From: Sipunculus nudus
Taxonomy: Eukaryota > Annelida > Sipuncula > Golfingiida > Sipunculidae
Assembly: GCA_026874595.1 (NCBI GenBank)
Contig: CM049317.1
Span: 40,324,401-40,388,400 of the forward strand
Length of the DNA stretch: 64,000 nucleotides
Direction: 5' to 3'
The notes under the pieces are model-generated. The model was given only the letters and a program-made list of their open reading frames with translations. It ran no database searches and was not told where the DNA came from. Positions 58,405 to 64,000 of this stretch are shown one piece after another; positions within the stretch are counted from its first letter, which is position 1, and each line of letters opens with the position of its first letter. Made by a program: the position numbers and the translations under genes.

Positions 58405-58792
58405 CAGCTCAGCTGGCTGTAAGTCATCTGAGCTATAGCAATCACTCTTTGTACACCGTCCTTCCGGCCGTCTGTAAACAGGGCACAAATCCTAACCGTT
58501 GTCCCTAGAATTTTCTATCTGTACATCCCGGGAGGTCCATGAAAAATCTCCTTGGAAACCTGAAATAAGGTCACTATGACCTATATCCTTTGAGCTATAG
58601 GGCTTGTAAGTACCCCCCAGAAATTTGATACAAAAGCTCCAGTATCTGAATAACTAATGCCATGATTATTTACATGCATATTGATCATGGAGAGTTTCAT
58701 CAGTTCCTGCAGACTGGTGGCACCACTTGTATTTTTTCGAATTTTTTTCACATTTTTTTCTGTATTTTTGAGACCTTCAGATGAAGTGGTTG
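58405..58792. repeat. CAGCTGA-family left end with one 330-bp unit
   Basis: It starts CAGCTCAGCTGGCTGTAAGTCA and CCTTCCGGCCGTCTG, then AGGGCACAAATCCTAACC, CTCCTTGGAAACCTGAAATAAGG and ACTGGTGGCACCACTTGTA. It is interrupted by the next element at the GTTA of its GTTAACA segment. Confidence 0.6.
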
Positions 58793-58795
58793 TTA

Positions 58796-59090
58796 GTTCA
58801 CCGCAAAAAAATGGTTTTCTAATCTTATAAATATATTAGTATAATTTTTCTTTTCTAGAAATAATTTCTAAATATTTCTAAGAACTAGAAAAATGTAGAA
58901 ACTGATTTTGAAATTTTTTCTAGATACCGTATCATACAGTGAAAGTAATTTCTACAAGTTTTTTCTATATTTTTCTAGTTTACTAGAATATTTTTCTATA
59001 AACATAAAAAATTTTCTATAAAGCAAGTAATGTTTACAATTATCTAGGATTTTCTATCAATCTATAAATTATTTTTTTTTGTGAGTGAAG
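58796..59090. mobile_element. Candidate 295-bp MITE with TTA target duplication
   Basis: The left end is GTTCACCGCAAAAAAAT. The right end, reversed, is CTTCACTCACAAAAAAAAAT. TTA flanks both sides (58793-58795 and 59091-59093). The interior is extremely T/A rich with many TTTTTCTA words. A TTA duplication fits PIF/Harbinger-type MITEs. The ends are imperfect, so this is tentative. Confidence 0.45.
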
Positions 59091-59093
59091 TTA

Positions 59094-61369
59094 TGTATAT
59101 TTCATGTGTAAATTTTCTAAAATTTAAAAAAAGCTCCAAATAACATGGACTTTTTGTGGACCTTTATTCACCAAGTTATATGTAAACAGCATGCATCTTT
59201 TTAACTTAGGAACTGCTAACTAAAATCATATATATATAATTTAAATATAAAAAGAATATATGATGATGATTATGATATATATATTTTGTCATTCTGATTT
59301 TCAGAATGATTTAACCATGTATTTTCTTAAGAAATCTGATGCATGCTTTGTGTTATTTTCACCATTGATATGGATTTACTCATGGTCAAGGCCACTCTTA
59401 GAAAAAGTCATGACCACAACTAAAGTAGGCTTTTTATGATAATAAAAATCAAAATTAATTCCAACCATAGAAATTTTGCTTTTCAGCAAATAATTGTAAT
59501 CATTAAAAATTAATTAATTCATTTAAATTTTATAAAATATTTATTAAAATTTAAATATATCTAAATTGTAGTCTTATTATAAAATGTGTTTGTATATATT
59601 TTAATATGTGTGCCATTATAAGTATAAATTATATTACTTTGGTATAAATCATAGTAAAAAACTGTAAAGTTATCACAGGGTCTTATTTTCCATTATGACA
59701 AGTTTATGATAACATCATAGCTTTACAGTGTAATATTATCATAATATTATCATAATCATATTATGATGATATTTTATTAAAACTATATTGTAAAATTATA
59801 GTACTTATAAGAATATTACTATAGTGATATTAACCTGTTACTGTAGTAACATTATAATACTACTGTAGTGATTTTAAACTATTACACTTTATAGTAACAT
59901 TAATTATAATACTACTATAGTGATATTAATCTATTACTGGAGTGATATTATAAAATTACTATAGTGATATTAACCTATTACTGAAGTAATATTATAATAT
60001 TACTATAGTACTATATTATAGTAATACTGTAGTATTATATTATCATAATACTATACCACTGATGGACAATGGCAGTTAGGTTTAAATATTGTAATATAAT
60101 AATAAAACTAACATTTTTACAGTTATATTGTATTTTTACGATAATTTAATCAGGGTATAATCCTTTTCAAACATCTCTGAAAATTAGGTAGCACTAATTC
60201 ATGAGTCAGATTTCTTGAAAATGTGTTGCGTGGTTCAAAAGTTATAGTAATTCACCAATAATTTATACTAGCAATTACGCGTGCTATGCACTGTTTAGGG
60301 CAAGCAGTTAGTTCTGATGTCAAATAGTCTGTCAAAGCTGAATGTCCTGGTTGTACAATGTTACCATCATAAGATATCTTTGAATCCGACATTTGGTGTA
60401 AGTGGTCTGTCTTTGAGTTGACCTTATGTCGGGGTCTGGATGACTTGTAAGAATACGTTCCTGTACGAATGTTGGAATGTCTTCGGACAAACCCGGCACA
60501 TATGTATATAAAAAATCACAGCAGTCTGTGGTGTCAGAGGAGATACAGAAAATCACACAAATTGCGTTACGCTATTAATATTTAGATCCATTATATGCAT
60601 GATGTTATGCATAAAAAATCTAATTTAAGCCAAAAGATCGGCCATAGAATTTTTCGAAGAGGTTGATATGATAAATGAAATCATTTTAATATGGAAATAT
60701 ATTATGCTGAACTGTTTGCCATTTATAGTTGCCCTCCGAGCCCATCAATCTGCCAGTAAAGGAACCTGTTATTTAGCATGGTAGTAGCTCAGTAGCGCTG
60801 AGACATGTTTTCGATAGTTGCATTCCCTTTGGCACACACAAAACTGAGCACTCACATGGTCGGGCAATTCCACTGCGCAAACCTTTGTTGTAGCATTATA
60901 TAATGAGGTACATTTCATGGCTGTGTATTATTTTAGATATCACGTATTCCTAATGACTTTTCCTGTGTGAAAGCTGAGCCGATGTTTTTCCAGTGAGAAT
61001 CTACTTCAACAGTAGCTCATATCAATTGTCATTCCAAGGCCCTTTTTCTGATGTCTAAATGTCTGAAATCTGCTGTAAAACCATGGCAACGCATATTGCG
61101 GAAAACCTCATTATATTTGAAAATGTGGGGTCTAATTTTTCTAACTTTGTCAGTTTTAAAGCTAGGGAGGTCTAGTTTTTTTGCATCGTGTAGCATTCAA
61201 GTAGTATTATTTGATTATACTAAGTGTCGCAATATCTTGTATAATATCTCGTCAAACGAGATATTTCGAGATATCACTTACTGTAAGCCAAGAGTCAACC
61301 AGTATGCAGGAATCATATTGAAATTGACATTTCGTAAGTCCTACAGCAGTATATCGAAACTGTTTTTTT
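59094..61369. other. AT-rich DNA with a degenerate tandem block
   Basis: 59815-60060 carries TACTATAGTGATATTAA.CTA copies at about 59818, 59860, 59915 and 59957. It is rich in self-complementary ATTATAGTAATACTGTAGTA sequence. No gene seen; the minus ORF at 60332-60556 has no recognisable family. Confidence 0.55.
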
Positions 61370-63280
61370 AGCAAACCTGTGAGCTAATGCGATGGTGCAG
61401 CGTCGTCCGTCCATCGTCAGCCATTCGCCGTCCGCCGTCCAGGGCTGGAAGTCAGCAACCGTCGGAGCTAGCAGCTCCAAATTACATGTAAGAAATAGTC
61501 ACATGTGAAACTTGGTGCCCTGGAGAATAGATTGGGTAAATACAGTTTTAAAAAAAAAAAGCAAGTCAAGAGGTTACTCAGTACAAACAGGTGAGGTCCA
61601 GGCATCACCATGGCAACTGACCTGGCTCTGAGGGGGTGTCTAGACAATGTGTCTAGACGTCTAGATACAGCATCTAGACATCTAGACACAGTGTTTAGAT
61701 GCAGAATTCCCAGATTATTGGAACTATATCTTTCAACTGTTTGAAAAAAATTGGTTTGCATTCTAAGCCAATTGGGTTTATCATCAAGTCACATGTGAAC
61801 TGCTGCTCCCGCATTTTTGGTTGACCTCTGACCTTTCCTCGCTGCCCAGCGTCGATTTGTGCGTCTGTTTCCACACACAAACCTGCATATCTCGGGAACC
61901 GTTTGACCGATCAGGCTAAAAATTTTGCACAAATGTAGCCCTTTAATAGCTTTATAACATACACTAAAATGGTGGCGCCACCTGCAACCATTTTTGCACA
62001 GCATCCATCTGTTCATCTGCCTTGGGATAATATCACTCATATCTCAGCAGTGGTTTGACTTATCCACCTGACATTTTGCAGGTTTTATACATCCTGGACA
62101 GCTTTCTCGATTTTATAAGGTGGCGCCACCTACATTCACGTTTACTCTGCAGACATCCAAGCTCATATCTCAGGAACTGTTTGACCGATTGGGCTAAAAT
62201 TTTGCATGTGTATAGATCTCACATAGCTCTTCATCATAGGCAAAACTGGTGGCACCACCTGAACCATTTATGCACAGCGTCCATCTGTTCATCTGCCTTA
62301 GGATAAAATCACTCATATCTCAGCAGTGGTTTGACTTATCCACCTGGAATTTTGCAGGTTTATACATCCTGGACAGCTTTCTCAATTTATGACAGGTGGT
62401 GCCACCTACATTCACGTTTACTTTGCAGACATCCAAGCTCATATCTCCGGAACCATTTGACCAATTGGGCCAAAATTTTGCATGTGTATAGATCTCACAT
62501 AGCTCTTCGTCATAATCAAAACTGGTAGTGCCACCTGCAACCATTTATGCACAGCATCCATCAGTTCATCTGCCTTGGCGTAAAATCACTCATATCTCAG
62601 CAGTGATTAGACATATCCACCTGAAATTTTGCAGGTTTATACATCCTGGGCAGCTTTCTTGATTTTATGACAGGTTGGGCCACCTACATTCAGGTTTACT
62701 CTGCAGACATCCAAGCACATATTATGGAACCTTTGACCGATTGGGCCAAAACTTGCATGTGTATAGATCTCATATAGCTCTTCAACATATGGCAAAACTG
62801 GTGATGATACCTGCAACCGCTTATGCACAGCGTCCATCTGTTCATCTGCCTTGGGATAAAATCACTCATATCTCAGCAGTGGTTTGACTTATCCACCTGA
62901 AATTTTGCAGGTTTATATATCCTGGACAATTTTCTCGATTTTATGACAGGTGGCACCACCTACATTCACGTTTACTCTGCAGACATCCATGCTAATATGC
63001 AACACACTCTATTCCCCTTGCCACTGAATCCATTCCTAACTTCACCCGTCCCACTCTGATTTCTGTGGATACACATAGTCTCTTGTCGACTACCCATATT
63101 CTAGTTTTAAAATGTCCTAGTCTGAAACTTGCAGGTCCAAAATGTCCATTTTGCTGAAATCATAATGACTAAGGTAGATATGCAGGACTTAAAAGGATCA
63201 ATATTAAATTTTAAAAATAAACCTCCATTCATACTCCCAAACTTTGCACAGGTTTGCATTAGGCCTGTAGGCCTTGTTTT
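61370..63280. mobile_element. GCGAACCTGTG repeat family, copy F (compact, 1.9 kb)
   Basis: It starts AGCAAACCTGTGAGCTAATG with a CGTCGTCCGTCCATCGTC tract and ends GCACAGGTTTGCATTAGGCC then TGTAGGCCTTGTTT. Both ends carry the same change relative to other copies (GCAAACC / GGTTTGC), as expected for inverted ends. The middle is a dimeric tandem array rather than the 177-bp array of copies A and D. Confidence 0.8.
61870..62990. repeat. Higher-order array of alternating 128- and 150-bp monomers
   Basis: Type 1 (CTCATATCTC.GGAAC..TTTGACCGATTGGG) starts at about 61880, 62160, 62438 and 62715. Type 2 (CTCATATCTCAGCAGTGGTT) starts at about 62032, 62310, 62589 and 62865. Steps alternate near 150 and 128, giving a 278-bp dimer repeated four times. 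The palindrome GGTGGCGCCACC or a decayed form sits between monomers (61971, 62119). Confidence 0.85.
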
Positions 63281-64000
63281 TTAATACGGCCGCTGGGGGG
63301 CGCTGGATGCTGACCTTACCAACATTACATGTTTTGGCTTAAAATAAACATAAACTATTGCTTATTTTCTTTCTCTGAGTTTTTTCCATAACCTGGTGCA
63401 GTCATCTGGACTCAATCTTGAGTCACTTTGTCAGTGTGTCCGTCTGTTTGTCAGTTGTCCTCAAATTCGTCTGCTGGTTCGCCTGCTTCGCCCATACACA
63501 ATAGATCCTTTAACAAATAGCCTTATCATCATTCTACTGCTTATAACTGCTTTCATTGCATTAATATTTGCTCAGATATATCACTATTTTCAACCCCTCC
63601 TAAATAAATAAAAAATAAACCACTATATTTTACTCCATATTAATCCATCAGTCAGGTTATTTCATTTATCATTTACTCACATATTACATTACATTCCTTT
63701 ATAATAGCCCAACATGTCCATCATATTCATAAGCTTTATCAACTCAATATAGTATCACAATGGAGATACATTTACAGTCTAATCACAATCAGCTGAGCAC
63801 CATGACCCATGGGTCCCTTGTTGTTGAATGAATTAATGCCCTTTTTTCAGCAGTGATTTGCAGTATTGGCCTCAGGTGGTGCAACCTACAATCATGTTTA
63901 CGTGGCAGACATCCATCTCACTCTATTTCCCCTTACCACTCAAACCATTCCTCACATCACTTGTACAACTATAATTTCGGTGGATACACATAGTTCCTTT
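63281..64000. other. Repeat-derived DNA at the window end
   Basis: It includes the right end of the CAGCTGA family (CAGCTGAGCACCATGACC then CATGGGTCCCTTG, 63790-63822) and another GTGGCAGACATCC / ATCTCACTCTATTTCC block (63900-63990). No gene recognised. Confidence 0.5.

Noticed and set aside
60332-60556. 74-codon minus-strand ORF with a protein-like composition
   Set aside because: Not recognised, no splice or repeat context, and too short to support.
1-64000. tRNA, rRNA or other structured RNA genes
   Set aside because: None was recognised by eye on either strand; a tRNAscan-SE and Infernal run would be needed to exclude them.

Overview
This is animal nuclear DNA: AT-rich, densely packed with transposons and tandem repeats, with GT-AG introns and no prokaryotic-style operons. 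The repeat style (ACCTTGACCTTTGACC blocks followed by GACAGACA runs, ISL2EU-type and Gypsy elements) suggests a marine invertebrate, a mollusc being plausible. The species cannot be fixed from sequence alone.

The only host gene recognised with confidence is a FAM221A-like gene on the + strand. One exon lies at 3777-3855 and the next at 56887-56981. Both have proper splice sites and compatible phases and together encode the conserved N-terminal FAM221A core. The window is therefore essentially one intron of about 53 kb (3856-56886), plus flanking intron sequence, filled by nested mobile elements. An unrecognised 120-codon ORF ending at a possible splice donor (8115-8477) may be another real exon.

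Layout. 0.6-1.6 kb: a TIR-bounded element holding five 181-bp tandem repeats. 2.9-3.6 kb: 330-bp repeats. 4.7-6.9 kb: repeats ending in 56-bp hairpin arrays. 9.2-9.9 kb: a 331-bp duplication. 10.2-14.0 kb: wreck of a long protein that appears to combine a FEN/XPG/Asteroid-like nuclease fold with a cysteine-rich C-terminus. 15.6-20.3 kb: a complete but inactive Gypsy element (LTRs, tRNA-Leu-type PBS, 5-bp TSD) inside an older TIR element. 21.3-22.0 kb: a hAT-like MITE. 24.2-27.7 kb: a decayed ISL2EU-type DNA transposon with a spliced THAP-like/DDE transposase on + and a convergent YqaJ nuclease on -. 28.6 kb: a long hairpin. 28.9-30.8 kb: 330-bp repeats in the opposite orientation. 30.8-63.3 kb: six start copies of a 2-3 kb repeat family with short inverted ends and internal tandem monomers. 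This family is interrupted by two LINE fragments and by a second Gypsy element (- strand, 50.1-55.5 kb) whose LTRs match exactly although its reading frames are broken many times.

No intact transposase, integrase or reverse transcriptase gene remains. Most entries are fossils, and the order of nesting gives a relative chronology. The best candidates for something undescribed are the nuclease-like gene family at 10.2-14.0 kb and the 2-3 kb repeat family. All family names come from motif recognition by eye; no database search was run.
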